DNA of 64,000 nt, from positions 62,001 through 126,000 of the forward strand of contig NZ_RHHQ01000023.1 of the NCBI RefSeq assembly GCF_003710825.1, given 5' to 3'. The translations under genes were made by a program, and so were the position numbers. Position 1 is the first letter of the stretch. Each line of letters starts with the position of its first letter. The notes beneath the pieces are model-generated. The model saw nothing but the letters and a program-made list of their open reading frames with translations. It searched no databases and was not told the DNA's origin. This DNA is from Brevibacillus fluminis. GTDB taxonomy: Bacteria; Bacillota; Bacilli; Brevibacillales; Brevibacillaceae. Shown here one piece after another: positions 15,820-24,869 of the stretch.

Positions 15820-16806
15820 CTATTCTCCCTGTTTAAGCGACTCCACAATTTTGGGAACAACAATGCGATAATCCCCAACTATCCCAACATCGCAGCGTTG
15901 AAAAATGGGAGCTGCTGGATCAATGTTGATGGCAATAACATGCTTTACTCCTTTAATCCCTTCCAAGTGCTGTGAGGAGCCTGATATACCGATGGCGATG
16001 TATATATCGGCATCGATGGAGTTGCCGCTAGAACCGATTCGTTTTTCACGCGGGATCAGCCCCAATTCGTCTGCGACTTTACTTCCTCCAATTGGGGCAT
16101 TCAATTGCTCTGCTAACGGAAGGATACATTCCCACGCCTGGGATTCGCTAGCTCCCCTGCCAATCCCAATTACGCACCTAGCCTCTGTGATTTTGAGGTC
16201 TTGAAATCCAATGGCTGTCTCCGAAACGAATTTCACGTTGTGCTTGCTAACGGTGTCCAACTCAATTTGTTCGACTATGGATGGTTTGCCTGAAAACGGA
16301 CTTCCATACAGAATGGCTCTGTCCAGCGTGATATATTGCGGTAGCTCACCCTGAAATGACACGAATTCATTCGCCTTTTCGCCATAAATTTGACGTTTAA
16401 CCAAGAGGGTGCTATTTTCCTTGTTGCATCCGATTTCCTGTGCGTTTGTAATGATACCCGCATCGTTTTGCACGGAAAGCCTTACAGCTACTTCATGATA
16501 CAAGGGACTTGAGGAGAATAAATAGGTTCCATTTGAAATCGCAATCTTTTCGTTTGCCTTTTGAAAAGAGTGAATATGGTAATCTGTAAGCTTCCACTTC
16601 TCCGGTGGTACCTTTATGTGGTACACCTCATGAAACGGTAATTGATCAAAAAGCTCGTTTTCCACTCCATGATGTACAATAATTCCTATCAATCTTATAG
16701 GTTCCTGATACATGTGATTTGCAATCTCTGCCATCCCCCATGCATCCACATCCAAACGTACCCCTTTTGTAACGGGTACATAACATACAACGGTTCGTTG
16801 CTGCAA
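15820..16806 (-). CDS. Electron transfer flavoprotein alpha subunit (divergent, module 1)
   Basis: The 328-residue protein has a divergent N-terminal domain and a recognisable ETF-alpha C-terminal FAD-binding domain: GIGRGASES, then IGSSGNSIDADIYIAIGISG and INIDPAAPIF. It starts with TTG at 16806, preceded by GTGGTGG at six bases. It lies between the flavoprotein dehydrogenase gene (16862) and the ETF-beta gene (11-base gap), so the four genes flavoprotein - ETF alpha - ETF beta - quinone reductase look like one electron-transfer unit. Confidence 0.83.
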   Translation of the reverse strand: MQQRTVVCYVPVTKGVRLDVDAWGMAEIANHMYQEPIRLIGIIVHHGVENELFDQLPFHEVYHIKVPPEKWKLTDYHIHSFQKANEKIAISNGTYLFSSSPLYHEVAVRLSVQNDAGIITNAQEIGCNKENSTLLVKRQIYGEKANEFVSFQGELPQYITLDRAILYGSPFSGKPSIVEQIELDTVSKHNVKFVSETAIGFQDLKITEARCVIGIGRGASESQAWECILPLAEQLNAPIGGSKVADELGLIPREKRIGSSGNSIDADIYIAIGISGSSQHLEGIKGVKHVIAINIDPAAPIFQRCDVGIVGDYRIVVPKIVESLKQGE

Positions 16807-16861
16807 TCGATACCACCACTCTTTTGACTAGAATTTCAATCGTAAGGGATCGGAGAACAGA

Positions 16862-18811
16862 TCAGATTTGAGCAGCAAGTTCAAATCCTTCTAATATCGC
16901 CTCTTCCACAGTACGTGGCAACAGACTGTCACCGATTAGTCGAGCGTTAGGGAACTCAGCTTTTATTTCCTTATAAAGATCGATTTGTTGCATATTACCG
17001 CACGCCAACACGACGGTATCCACATTTTTTCTCACGATTTTTTCACCATTATAAATATTTTCAAAAGTAACCTCGGTCGGTTCGATGTGATGGAGCTTAT
17101 AGTTACAAAGCATTTCCACATTTTTTGTATACAATTGTGAAAGCATGGCAGAACGAACGTACGACTGTAGACCAAAACCGATATAAAGACAATTCGTAAT
17201 AATCTCTACATCGTACCCTTGGTTTCTTAAATAGAGGGCAGTGCCTACTCCCGCCATTTCTCCCTTCCAATCCACAATCAACACACGATTTCCTACGGAC
17301 TTTTTCTTTTCCAGAATGTCCCACGTTGTCATCACATGGGGAAGATCAATTCCTCCCACTTTGGGTATGTATGGAATGGAGCCAGTTGCAATGATGAGTT
17401 CATCAGGGTTCAAATTTGCCAGTAATTCTTTTGACGTTTCCGTATTCAAATGAACATCTACTCGATAGTGTTCCAGTTCGCTTTTCAGATTGGGAATCAG
17501 TTCCCCAAATTCCTCACGACCTGGAATTCTCCTTGCCAATTTTACTTGTCCTCCCAATTCGCCGCTCTTTTCGAGAAGCGTGACTTTGTGTCCCCTTTCT
17601 GCCGCAGTTACAGCAGCTTTCATCCCTGCCGGACCGCCACCGACAATGACAACGTTTTTTCTATTCGTCGCTTTTTCCATGTCTGAATATGACAGCTCCC
17701 TTCCCGTCACAGGATTTTGAATGCAACTAATTGGTTGATCGTTTTGCATGTGCCCAATGCAAGCCTGGTTACAAGCGATACATAAGCGAATCCGATTGAA
17801 TTCTCCACGTAAAGCCTTGTTCGGCATATGGGGATCGCAAATCAATGCTCTCGTCATCCCTACCATATCGGCTTGACCATTTGCTAGTACCTTTTCTGCA
17901 ATCACGGGATCATTAATGCGCGAGTTCACAAATATCGGAATCGACACGCGTTCCTTTATCTGCCCTGCATACGAGGCAAAATGAGCAGGTGGAATCGGTG
18001 CTGGTGGTGCGATAAATACAGAGCTGAGATAGGTAGAAGAACTCCCTCCTGTTAATCCGAGATAGGATACTCCGCCAAGCTCCTGATCAATGTAAGTGGT
18101 GATTTCCAGAACATCTTGAAATCCAAGCCCCTCTTCCACAAAATCATCTACGCTAATTCGCAATCCAACCGGGTAATCAACTCCAACCCTTGATCGTACA
18201 GCTGCTAAAACCTCTTTAAAAAACCTCATCCGGTTCGAAAAGGATCCGCCATACTGATCTGTACGATAATTCATACGCGGAGACCAAAATTGACTGATCA
18301 AATATCCGTGTGATGCAACAATTTCAACTCCATCCAATCCGCCTTGCTTGACCCGTGCAGCCGCGTTTCCATAGCCGTTTATAATTTCTTGGATTTCATG
18401 CTTTTCCAGTTCTTTCGGCATTATCCGAAACCGATCGGATGGAATCGTAGAAGGTGCCAATGGAATGGCTGTTCCGGAAGGGGAGATTTCTCTACCCGGA
18501 TGAAACAACTGAGCAAATACTCGCGTATCATATGGACGAACAGCCTCGGCCAGCTTCCTATAATAGGGAATAACCTCGTCTTGTAATGCCGAAATCGTCT
18601 TAGGCGTCATGATTGCACTCGGATGCACTGCATTCGCCTCAATGACGATGAGCCCAGCTCCTCCTTTTGCTCTTTCCCTGTGATAACGGATAAATTGATC
18701 GGTAGGCAAATAATTATCGACGAACGTTGTCATATGACCTGTACTCAATATGCGGTTTTTTATCCAAACCGAACCAATTTTTACTGGTGTAAATAAGTAA
18801 GTAAATGACAT
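16862..18811 (-). CDS. Old-yellow-enzyme-type Fe-S flavoprotein (DgcA/StcD/TMADH-like)
   Basis: The 649-residue protein has the three-part layout of trimethylamine dehydrogenase, 2,4-dienoyl-CoA reductase and dimethylglycine demethylase DgcA. An FMN TIM barrel (about 1-340) is followed by a [4Fe-4S] site C344-C347-C351-C363, an FAD domain with VIVGGGPAGMKAA (about 388-400) and a second nucleotide domain. GGAGG seven bases upstream supports ATG 18811; the longer frame to 18910 has no such site. Neighbouring ETF genes favour an N-demethylating role feeding electrons to ETF over an NADPH-dependent enoyl reductase, but the latter cannot be excluded. The promoter carries the regional operator motif. 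Confidence 0.8.
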   Translation of the reverse strand: MSFTYLFTPVKIGSVWIKNRILSTGHMTTFVDNYLPTDQFIRYHRERAKGGAGLIVIEANAVHPSAIMTPKTISALQDEVIPYYRKLAEAVRPYDTRVFAQLFHPGREISPSGTAIPLAPSTIPSDRFRIMPKELEKHEIQEIINGYGNAAARVKQGGLDGVEIVASHGYLISQFWSPRMNYRTDQYGGSFSNRMRFFKEVLAAVRSRVGVDYPVGLRISVDDFVEEGLGFQDVLEITTYIDQELGGVSYLGLTGGSSSTYLSSVFIAPPAPIPPAHFASYAGQIKERVSIPIFVNSRINDPVIAEKVLANGQADMVGMTRALICDPHMPNKALRGEFNRIRLCIACNQACIGHMQNDQPISCIQNPVTGRELSYSDMEKATNRKNVVIVGGGPAGMKAAVTAAERGHKVTLLEKSGELGGQVKLARRIPGREEFGELIPNLKSELEHYRVDVHLNTETSKELLANLNPDELIIATGSIPYIPKVGGIDLPHVMTTWDILEKKKSVGNRVLIVDWKGEMAGVGTALYLRNQGYDVEIITNCLYIGFGLQSYVRSAMLSQLYTKNVEMLCNYKLHHIEPTEVTFENIYNGEKIVRKNVDTVVLACGNMQQIDLYKEIKAEFPNARLIGDSLLPRTVEEAILEGFELAAQI

Positions 18812-18897
18812 TCCTTCTCCTCCAGTGATGTATTCATCCTGTGTTATCAATTGAGTTAACTTTTCACAAAAAACGGTCTGAGATCGGAATTTTCTTA

Positions 18898-18932
18898 ATA
18901 TTATCATCATTTCATATATGATTCAATATATT
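18898..18932 (-). promoter_or_regulatory. Promoter of the flavoprotein/ETF operon with operator (site B)
   Basis: Minus-strand TTGAAT (18921-18926), a 17-bp spacer and TAATAT (18898-18903). The motif CATATATGATTCAATATATT (18913-18932) covers the -35 element. Confidence 0.65.
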
Positions 18933-18950
18933 ATTTTTGATTTTTTAAAC

Positions 18951-18996
18951 AAATAAAAACCGTTCTCCATTTAATAGCAGGATAACGGTCTTTATT
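18951..18996 (-). terminator. Terminator of the GntR gene
   Basis: An ACCGTTATCC...GGAGAACGGT hairpin on the minus strand is followed by TTTTTATTTG. It lies ten bases after the regulator stop and upstream of the flavoprotein promoter. Confidence 0.75.
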
Positions 18997-19005
18997 GGCT
19001 TCCTA

Positions 19006-19644
19006 TCAATGTTCTTTTGGCAATGCCTTCATATGGTGCTTGCGAATATAGTCTTCAACTTCTTCTTTGGGGCTTCTACCTTCGATTAACTTGATTATCT
19101 TTTCGTGTTCCTCGATCACATCATGCGCACGAAATGAAAAGTATTTTAGGCTGATTCTACGAATGGTATCTAATTTTTCCCAAAGCAGTTCAACCTGACT
19201 AACCAAATACTGGTTTTCGCAGCATTTACTAGAGAGACTGTGAAATTCTCTATTGAGGCTCACAAAGCTGAAGAAATCAAATTGCTCTAGTGATTGCTTC
19301 ATCCGTTCATTGATCTCTCGTAACGCTGTTATATGACTTTCTTCCATTAAAGGAAAACTTAACGAAGCTGCATAACCATCCAAAACAGCAAGTGTAGAGA
19401 GGATTTCCTTATATTCGTCCTCGTTCATAGACAATACAACCGCTCCGCTATACGGTCTGATATTAACCAAACCTTCAGCTTCTAGCCGATGGATGGCTTC
19501 CCGAACCGGAATGGGACTTGTCGATAATTCCTTCGCCAATTGGTCAATAACAAGTCGTTGCCCTGGGGAAAATGTGCCATCAATAATCCCACGTCGAATG
19601 AAATCATATGCAATTTGTTGTTTATTATCTTTTTTCGTATCCAT
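19006..19644 (-). CDS. GntR-family regulator, FadR/VanR (FCD) subfamily
   Basis: The 212-residue protein has an N-terminal winged helix (about 8-75; IIDGTFSPGQRL, PVREAIHRLEAEGLV) and an all-helical FCD ligand domain with the metal-binding pattern (NREFHSLSSKC, EEHEKIIKLIE). FCD regulators usually sense small organic acids or acyl compounds and repress. It sits between two catabolic units whose promoters share a motif also found at its own promoter (19653-19674), so it is the obvious candidate regulator. The ATG at 19644 has no ribosome binding site and lies only seven bases after the predicted -10 element, so the mRNA is probably leaderless. Confidence 0.88.
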   Translation of the reverse strand: MDTKKDNKQQIAYDFIRRGIIDGTFSPGQRLVIDQLAKELSTSPIPVREAIHRLEAEGLVNIRPYSGAVVLSMNEDEYKEILSTLAVLDGYAASLSFPLMEESHITALREINERMKQSLEQFDFFSFVSLNREFHSLSSKCCENQYLVSQVELLWEKLDTIRRISLKYFSFRAHDVIEEHEKIIKLIEGRSPKEEVEDYIRKHHMKALPKEH

Positions 19645-19651
19645 GCTTATT

Positions 19652-19680
19652 ATTTTATATGATTTAATATAAAGTTTCAA
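19652..19680 (-). promoter_or_regulatory. GntR promoter with palindromic operator (site C)
   Basis: Minus-strand TTGAAA (19675-19680), a 17-bp spacer and TAAAAT (19652-19657). The spacer holds TTTATATGATTTAATATAAA (about 19654-19673) with perfect 7-bp arms TTTATAT / ATATAAA, which suggests autoregulation. Confidence 0.65.
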
Positions 19681-19773
19681 GAAGGATTTGTATAAATATT
19701 CCCACTTTTTAAAATTTCATCCCCTTGTATGTCCCCCTTCGAAACAACCGATTTAAATTTAACATTCCTAGAG

Positions 19774-21951
19774 TCATTGTTTTCTCCCTATGATCGAGAG
19801 TTCCAATAGCTCCGCCACGTCATATGTCCTGACATCATCTTCTGCATTTAAAGCTTTCGTACCGTCGCTTAGCATGGTCAAACAATATGGGCAGCCTGAG
19901 CTAATAATGGAAGGTTCCACTTCCAACGCTTGCTCAGTGCGAGCCACATTTACACGCTTTCCGGCTTTTTCTTCCGTCCACATCATACCTCCGCCTGCGC
20001 CACAGCACATCCCATTTTCGCGATTTCTATGCATCTCCACTAGATTTACCCCCGGGATTGCCCTCAATATGTCACGTGGGGGATCGTACACTTCATTATA
20101 TCTCCCTAGATAGCAAGAGTCATGAAAAGTGATCGTTTCATTGACCGCAAACTTTGGTTTTAGTCGGCCTTCTCGAACCCATTCTGCTAATGCCTCGGTA
20201 TGATGGTATACCTCTACTTTGAACCCGAAGTCCGGATATTCGTTTTTTAAGGTATGGTAAGCGTGAGGATCGATGGTCACAATTTTTGTTACCTTATGTG
20301 TGAGAAACTCAGCAATGTTCTTTTGGGCGAGCTCTTGAAATAAAAATTCATTTCCTAGACGTCGCGATGTATCTCCAGAATTGCTTTCTTTATTCCCAAG
20401 GATTGCAAATGAAATGTTAGCAATGTTCATAAGGCGAGCAAACGACTGAGCGATTTTTTGGCTACGCTTGTCGTAAGATCCCATCGAACCGACCCAAAAC
20501 AAATACTCGAACGTTTCTCCACTCTCACGTATTTCATCAACTGTACGTACAGTGAATGATTGTATCTCAGTACGCCATTGATCACGATCTTTTCGATTTA
20601 TCCCCCACGGATTGCCCTGTTTTTCGATATTCATCATGGCCCGCTGTGACTCCGCATGCATCTTTCCTTCTGTAAGTACTAAATAGCGCCGAAGATCAAC
20701 GATTTTATCGACATGCTCGTTCATTACAGGACACTGATCCTCACAATTTCGGCAAGTGGTGCATGCCCATATTTCCTCCTCCGTAATTACATCCCCTATT
20801 AATTGAATATCCTCTATCTTTTTGTCAGAGCGAACCCACGTCTCCTGGTGCCATTTCATTGTGGAATGAATGTCTGTAATGGGCTGTTCAAACAAAGAGG
20901 TAGCAGCAACTTCCAACTTGCCGACTTCTATCGTGTTTGACTGGACAGAGTGAGCCTCTTGAGCCGTCGATATATGCGATAACGCCCATTGTGGTTGTGT
21001 CGTTAACTCAGCTGCCTTCTCCGACAAATGGTCACGCATTTTTGTAATTAAATGCATGGGAGATAAAACTTTCCCCGTATTGGCAGCTGGACAAACATTC
21101 GTACAACGCCCACACTCTACACATGCATACAAATCAAGCAATTGCTTTTGCGTAAAATTTTCAACTTTGTTTACACCGAACTCTACTAGAGATTCATCAT
21201 CAAATACAATCGGTTCCAGTTTTCCAGGGGGAGAGGTACGGTTTAAAAAGATATTGATTGGAGCAGTCAGTAGATGAAAATGCTTTGACGTCGGGACATA
21301 GAGTAAAAACGACAGCAAAATAAGGAGATGCACCCACCATAGCGTGTAAAAGAGCGCACCAGCTGTTGTTGAGCCAATCCATGTAAAAGTGAAGAAAATC
21401 ATTGAAGCAACCGGTTCATGCCACCCCCCACTATAACCGTGCCAGATCATATACATCCCATTTCCAAGGAGGACCGTTAGTATCAATCCAGCGATATAAA
21501 TAAGAACGAGTCCAGATTTGAACCCTCGCTTCAATCGACTCAATTTTTCAATATACCGGCGATAAAAAGCACCAGCGACAGCTATGAGAATCGCGAGCGA
21601 TATCACTTCTTGAACAAAAGCGAAGGAGGGATAGTACCCTCCAACTGTTAGACGTTCATTCGGGAACAATCCTTTGTGAAAAAAATCGAGGGTCCCCGCC
21701 TGAACCAAAATAAAACCGTAAAACATCATGATATGGATGATCCCACTCTTTTTATCCTTTAAAAGTTTTTTTTGCCCAAACACATTCACCCAAACTTTCT
21801 GAAACCTGAGTTTGAGTTTAGGGTCGAACGTAACTTTTTTCCCTATCCGGACATAAGTCAAGCGGGCCATAACCAAAACAGCAAATCGATATAATCCGTA
21901 TGCACTCACCAACAGAAAAGCAATCCAATGTACGATCAACAAAGGATTCAT
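19774..21951 (-). CDS. FadF-type ETF:menaquinone oxidoreductase (fused)
   Basis: The 725-residue protein fuses a NarI-like membrane part with about six helices (to about residue 240), a ferredoxin-like domain with two cysteine clusters (CVECGRCTNVCP and CTTCRNCEDQCP), and a C-terminal pair of CCG domains. It matches FadF/EMO proteins that pass electrons from ETF to menaquinone. The second CCG domain is intact (SCYLGRYN, MCCGAGGG, GCPYC), but the first has lost its cysteines: WVGSMGSYD, KESNSGD and IDPHAYH stand where C, C and CPHC would be. ATG 21951 has GAGGAGG eight bases upstream. It follows the EtfBA genes (21994, 22976). Confidence 0.88.
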   Translation of the reverse strand: MNPLLIVHWIAFLLVSAYGLYRFAVLVMARLTYVRIGKKVTFDPKLKLRFQKVWVNVFGQKKLLKDKKSGIIHIMMFYGFILVQAGTLDFFHKGLFPNERLTVGGYYPSFAFVQEVISLAILIAVAGAFYRRYIEKLSRLKRGFKSGLVLIYIAGLILTVLLGNGMYMIWHGYSGGWHEPVASMIFFTFTWIGSTTAGALFYTLWWVHLLILLSFLLYVPTSKHFHLLTAPINIFLNRTSPPGKLEPIVFDDESLVEFGVNKVENFTQKQLLDLYACVECGRCTNVCPAANTGKVLSPMHLITKMRDHLSEKAAELTTQPQWALSHISTAQEAHSVQSNTIEVGKLEVAATSLFEQPITDIHSTMKWHQETWVRSDKKIEDIQLIGDVITEEEIWACTTCRNCEDQCPVMNEHVDKIVDLRRYLVLTEGKMHAESQRAMMNIEKQGNPWGINRKDRDQWRTEIQSFTVRTVDEIRESGETFEYLFWVGSMGSYDKRSQKIAQSFARLMNIANISFAILGNKESNSGDTSRRLGNEFLFQELAQKNIAEFLTHKVTKIVTIDPHAYHTLKNEYPDFGFKVEVYHHTEALAEWVREGRLKPKFAVNETITFHDSCYLGRYNEVYDPPRDILRAIPGVNLVEMHRNRENGMCCGAGGGMMWTEEKAGKRVNVARTEQALEVEPSIISSGCPYCLTMLSDGTKALNAEDDVRTYDVAELLELSIIGRKQ

Positions 21952-21993
21952 TCCACTCTCCTCCTCAAGCATACTTCTCTCTATTTATCTATT

Positions 21994-22962
21994 TTATATT
22001 GTAAGCGTCTGCTTAAGCTCTTCGGTCAACATCGGTATGACTTCGAACAAATCGCCAACGATACCGTAATCGGCGATTTGAAAAATAGGAGCTTCCGGAT
22101 CTTTGTTAATGGCTATGATTACTTTTGAATTGGACATGCCCGCCACATGCTGGATCGCTCCGGAAATGCCTGCTGCTATATACAAATCTGGCGTAATCAC
22201 TTTACCTGTTTGTCCGATCTGCAAGGAATAATCACAATACTCGGCGTCACATGCCCCGCGTGACGCTCCTACTGCCCCCCCAAGTAGATCCGCCAATTCT
22301 TGCAAAAGTTTGAACCCTTCCGACGATTTGACACCACGTCCGCCAGATACAACAACTTTTGCTTCAGTTAAATCGACTGTGCTGGTAGTTTTCCGGACGA
22401 CTTCTTTCACAACCGTCCGAAGATCTTTGCGATGCACTTTCAGGTCAACTTTATTGACTTCTGTGTGAGTTGTTCTTTCTGGACGAATGTTATTTGGACG
22501 AATGGTTGCAAATGGAAGGCCTGAAGTCATTTTTCTTTTTTCAAAAGCTTTTCCTGCATAAATCGGACGAGTAAAGACCACTTCTCCATCCACGATTTGT
22601 ATGTCTATCACATCTGAAACCAGACCAAGCCCATGCCTAGCTGCAACACGAGGGGCAACATCCTTTCCAAGCGCTGTGTGCGGCATAAGAATAGCATTTG
22701 GTCGTATTTGCTCAATTAGTTGCTGTAAGGCTTCGGCAAAGAGAACGGATGTGTCCCCGACCTCATTCTGCGTATTTACCAAGTAAACCGTTTTCGCACC
22801 GTACTCCCCTAATGAATCGGCATGCTCATGACTATCGCTGCCTAGCAGTATGGCAACAATTTGTCCCCCTGATGACATACTTCTAGCTGCTGTAAGCACC
22901 TCATAGGAGATTTTTCTTACATTTCCATCCTTTGCTTCTGCTACGGCGAGAATCGTTTCCAC
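21994..22962 (-). CDS. etfA: Electron transfer flavoprotein alpha subunit (module 2)
   Basis: A canonical ETF-alpha of 322 residues with SGGRGVKSSEGF, the FAD-binding run QIGQTGKVITPDLYIAAGISG, QHVAGM and INKDPEAPIF. It accepts electrons from acyl-CoA dehydrogenases and passes them to the FadF-like protein encoded next. The GTG at 22962 has AAGGAGG eight bases upstream; the open frame to 23001 overlaps the etfB end and has no site. It is far closer to standard bacterial ETF than the module 1 copy. Confidence 0.93.
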   Translation of the reverse strand: METILAVAEAKDGNVRKISYEVLTAARSMSSGGQIVAILLGSDSHEHADSLGEYGAKTVYLVNTQNEVGDTSVLFAEALQQLIEQIRPNAILMPHTALGKDVAPRVAARHGLGLVSDVIDIQIVDGEVVFTRPIYAGKAFEKRKMTSGLPFATIRPNNIRPERTTHTEVNKVDLKVHRKDLRTVVKEVVRKTTSTVDLTEAKVVVSGGRGVKSSEGFKLLQELADLLGGAVGASRGACDAEYCDYSLQIGQTGKVITPDLYIAAGISGAIQHVAGMSNSKVIIAINKDPEAPIFQIADYGIVGDLFEVIPMLTEELKQTLTI

Positions 22963-22975
22963 GTTGTTACCCTCC

Positions 22976-23743
22976 TTAATGAAGATCAGCTGTCTTACCA
23001 ATAATCGACCCTAATTCCCTGGCCTGATCACTCAGTGTTCCAACTAAGATGCGTCCTGCGGTTTTTTTCTTTGGAAGCAAGGTTTCGATAACCATCGTTT
23101 TTGCTTTTAGTTGCTCTTCTTCCACTGTTAAGTCTTCGATCGCCAATCGTTCCAGCGGCTTATTCTTCGCTTTCATGATGTTGGGTAATGATGGGTACCG
23201 GGGTTCATTTAATCCTTGCTGAGCTGTAAAAATGGCTGGCAATTTTACTTCCAGAACTTCACAATCACCTTCAATATCCCGTTGGACAACAGCTGCACCA
23301 TTTTGGATTTCTAGCTTGGTAATGGATGTGGCTAACGGAATTTGCAGCAATTCAGCCAATCTAGCGCAAACTTGGCCAGACCCATTGTCAATTGAGAGGT
23401 GTCCGCCCAGTACCATATCAAAGGAACGTTTCTTTAAAGCAGTTGCGATAATCATACCGGTACTATATTCATCCAAGGCAATATCTCTGGTTTCGATTAG
23501 CACAGCGTGGTCTGCTCCCATAGCAAGAGCGGTACGCAATGAACTTTCAAAGCGCTTGGGGCCAATGGATAGGACGGTAACTGAGCCTCCATGCTCTTCT
23601 TTTAGCTTGATCGCTTCCTCTACCGCATACTCGTCATACGGATTCATAATAAACTGCACACCGTTCTCGCTTACACTGTCGTTCTGAATCACAATTTTTT
23701 CTTCGGTATCAAACGTTTGTTTTACCAACACAACAATGTCCAC
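22976..23743 (-). CDS. etfB: Electron transfer flavoprotein beta subunit (module 2)
   Basis: A canonical 255-residue ETF-beta: MDIVVLVKQTFDTEEK at the N-terminus, NPYDEYAVEEA, GADHAVLIE, GGHLSIDNGSGQV and an ETF-docking loop LPAIFTAQQGLNEPRYPSL. It starts with GTG behind GGGG at a good distance. Its gene precedes etfA by 13 bases and follows the D-malate-type dehydrogenase gene. Together with the acyl-CoA dehydrogenase upstream and the FadF-like protein downstream it completes an electron chain to menaquinone. Confidence 0.93.
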   Translation of the reverse strand: MDIVVLVKQTFDTEEKIVIQNDSVSENGVQFIMNPYDEYAVEEAIKLKEEHGGSVTVLSIGPKRFESSLRTALAMGADHAVLIETRDIALDEYSTGMIIATALKKRSFDMVLGGHLSIDNGSGQVCARLAELLQIPLATSITKLEIQNGAAVVQRDIEGDCEVLEVKLPAIFTAQQGLNEPRYPSLPNIMKAKNKPLERLAIEDLTVEEEQLKAKTMVIETLLPKKKTAGRILVGTLSDQARELGSIIGKTADLH

Positions 23744-23765
23744 AATATCATCCCCTGTTCGTTTG

Positions 23766-24845
23766 TCATCTCATCGATTCGTACAGTCTCTTGCAAATGG
23801 CATTGCCAACTTCCTCAGTTGAGGCAATACCGCCTAGATCAGGGGTAACGAATTTTCGCTCTTCCAGTACGTCCTGCATAGCCTCCATAATGGCATGAGC
23901 AGCATCGAGCTCTCCAAGATGTTCGAGCATCATACTCGCACACCAAATCGAAGCGATTGGGTTGGCAATCCCTTTTCCCGCTATGTCAGGAGCGGAGCCA
24001 TGAACGGGTTCGAACATGGATGGGAACTTCTTTTCAGGATTGATATTGGCGGATGGTGCGATTCCCATTCCTCCAATAATTCCTGCTCCTAGGTCGGTTA
24101 ATATATCGCCGAACAGATTGGAAGCAACGACAACGTCAAAAGAATCCGGCTTCGTTACGAAGAAAGAGCAAAGTGCATCGATATGAATGATACTGGTTTC
24201 GATATCGGGAAATTCTGCGTTAATCTTCTGAATATATTCATCCCAAAACGGCATTGTATATGTAATTCCGTTTGATTTTGTCGCGGCTGTGATTCGTTTC
24301 CGTTTGCCCGACTTTTGTGCCACCTGATACGCATAACGAAGTACTTTCTCTACTCCTTGCCGTGTGAATACACTTGCCTGAATGGCCATATCTTGTGAGG
24401 TACCTTCGTACATGCGTCCCCCGATGTTCGAATACTCCCCTTCGTTATTTTCGCGGATAACGATAAAGTCCAAATCTGTTTGCGTTCGATTGGCCAATGG
24501 CGAGGGAATACCACGGAGAAGCTTAACCGGGCGAATATTAATGTATTGCTGGAAATGCCTGCGAATTGGCAGAAGCAACCCCCAAAGTGATACATGGTCA
24601 GGGACCCCCGGGAAGCCGACTGCGCCAAGGTAGATGGAATCAAACTGCTTTAGTTGATCCAGGCCATCATCCGGCATCATTTTTCCGTGCTTCGAATAAT
24701 ATTCACAACCCCAGTCGAAACTTTCGAAAGAAATGGTAAATCCACCGTCAAGTTGGCTGGCAACTTCTAGAACCTTCTTACCTTCCTGAATTACATCGAC
24801 TCCGATGCCATCTCCAGGTAGTAGAGCTATAGAATGATTTCTCAT
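23766..24845 (-). CDS. Tartrate/D-malate dehydrogenase-type decarboxylating dehydrogenase
   Basis: The 359-residue enzyme belongs to the isopropylmalate/isocitrate dehydrogenase family. RENNEGEYSNIGGR (about 131-144) is the substrate-loop signature of tartrate dehydrogenase TtuC and D-malate dehydrogenase DmlA, and differs from that of LeuB. The metal-binding aspartates are in ASNLFGDILTDLGA, and the NAD-binding segment is FEPVHGSAPDIAGKG. It probably oxidises and decarboxylates a 2-hydroxyacid such as D-malate to pyruvate. Its place inside the beta-oxidation-like unit suggests it handles a C4 product of the pathway, for example malate from malic semialdehyde, but this is inference. Confidence 0.85.
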   Translation of the reverse strand: MRNHSIALLPGDGIGVDVIQEGKKVLEVASQLDGGFTISFESFDWGCEYYSKHGKMMPDDGLDQLKQFDSIYLGAVGFPGVPDHVSLWGLLLPIRRHFQQYINIRPVKLLRGIPSPLANRTQTDLDFIVIRENNEGEYSNIGGRMYEGTSQDMAIQASVFTRQGVEKVLRYAYQVAQKSGKRKRITAATKSNGITYTMPFWDEYIQKINAEFPDIETSIIHIDALCSFFVTKPDSFDVVVASNLFGDILTDLGAGIIGGMGIAPSANINPEKKFPSMFEPVHGSAPDIAGKGIANPIASIWCASMMLEHLGELDAAHAIMEAMQDVLEERKFVTPDLGGIASTEEVGNAICKRLYESMR

Positions 24846-24869
24846 CTCGGTTTCTCCCCTAGGTATGTC

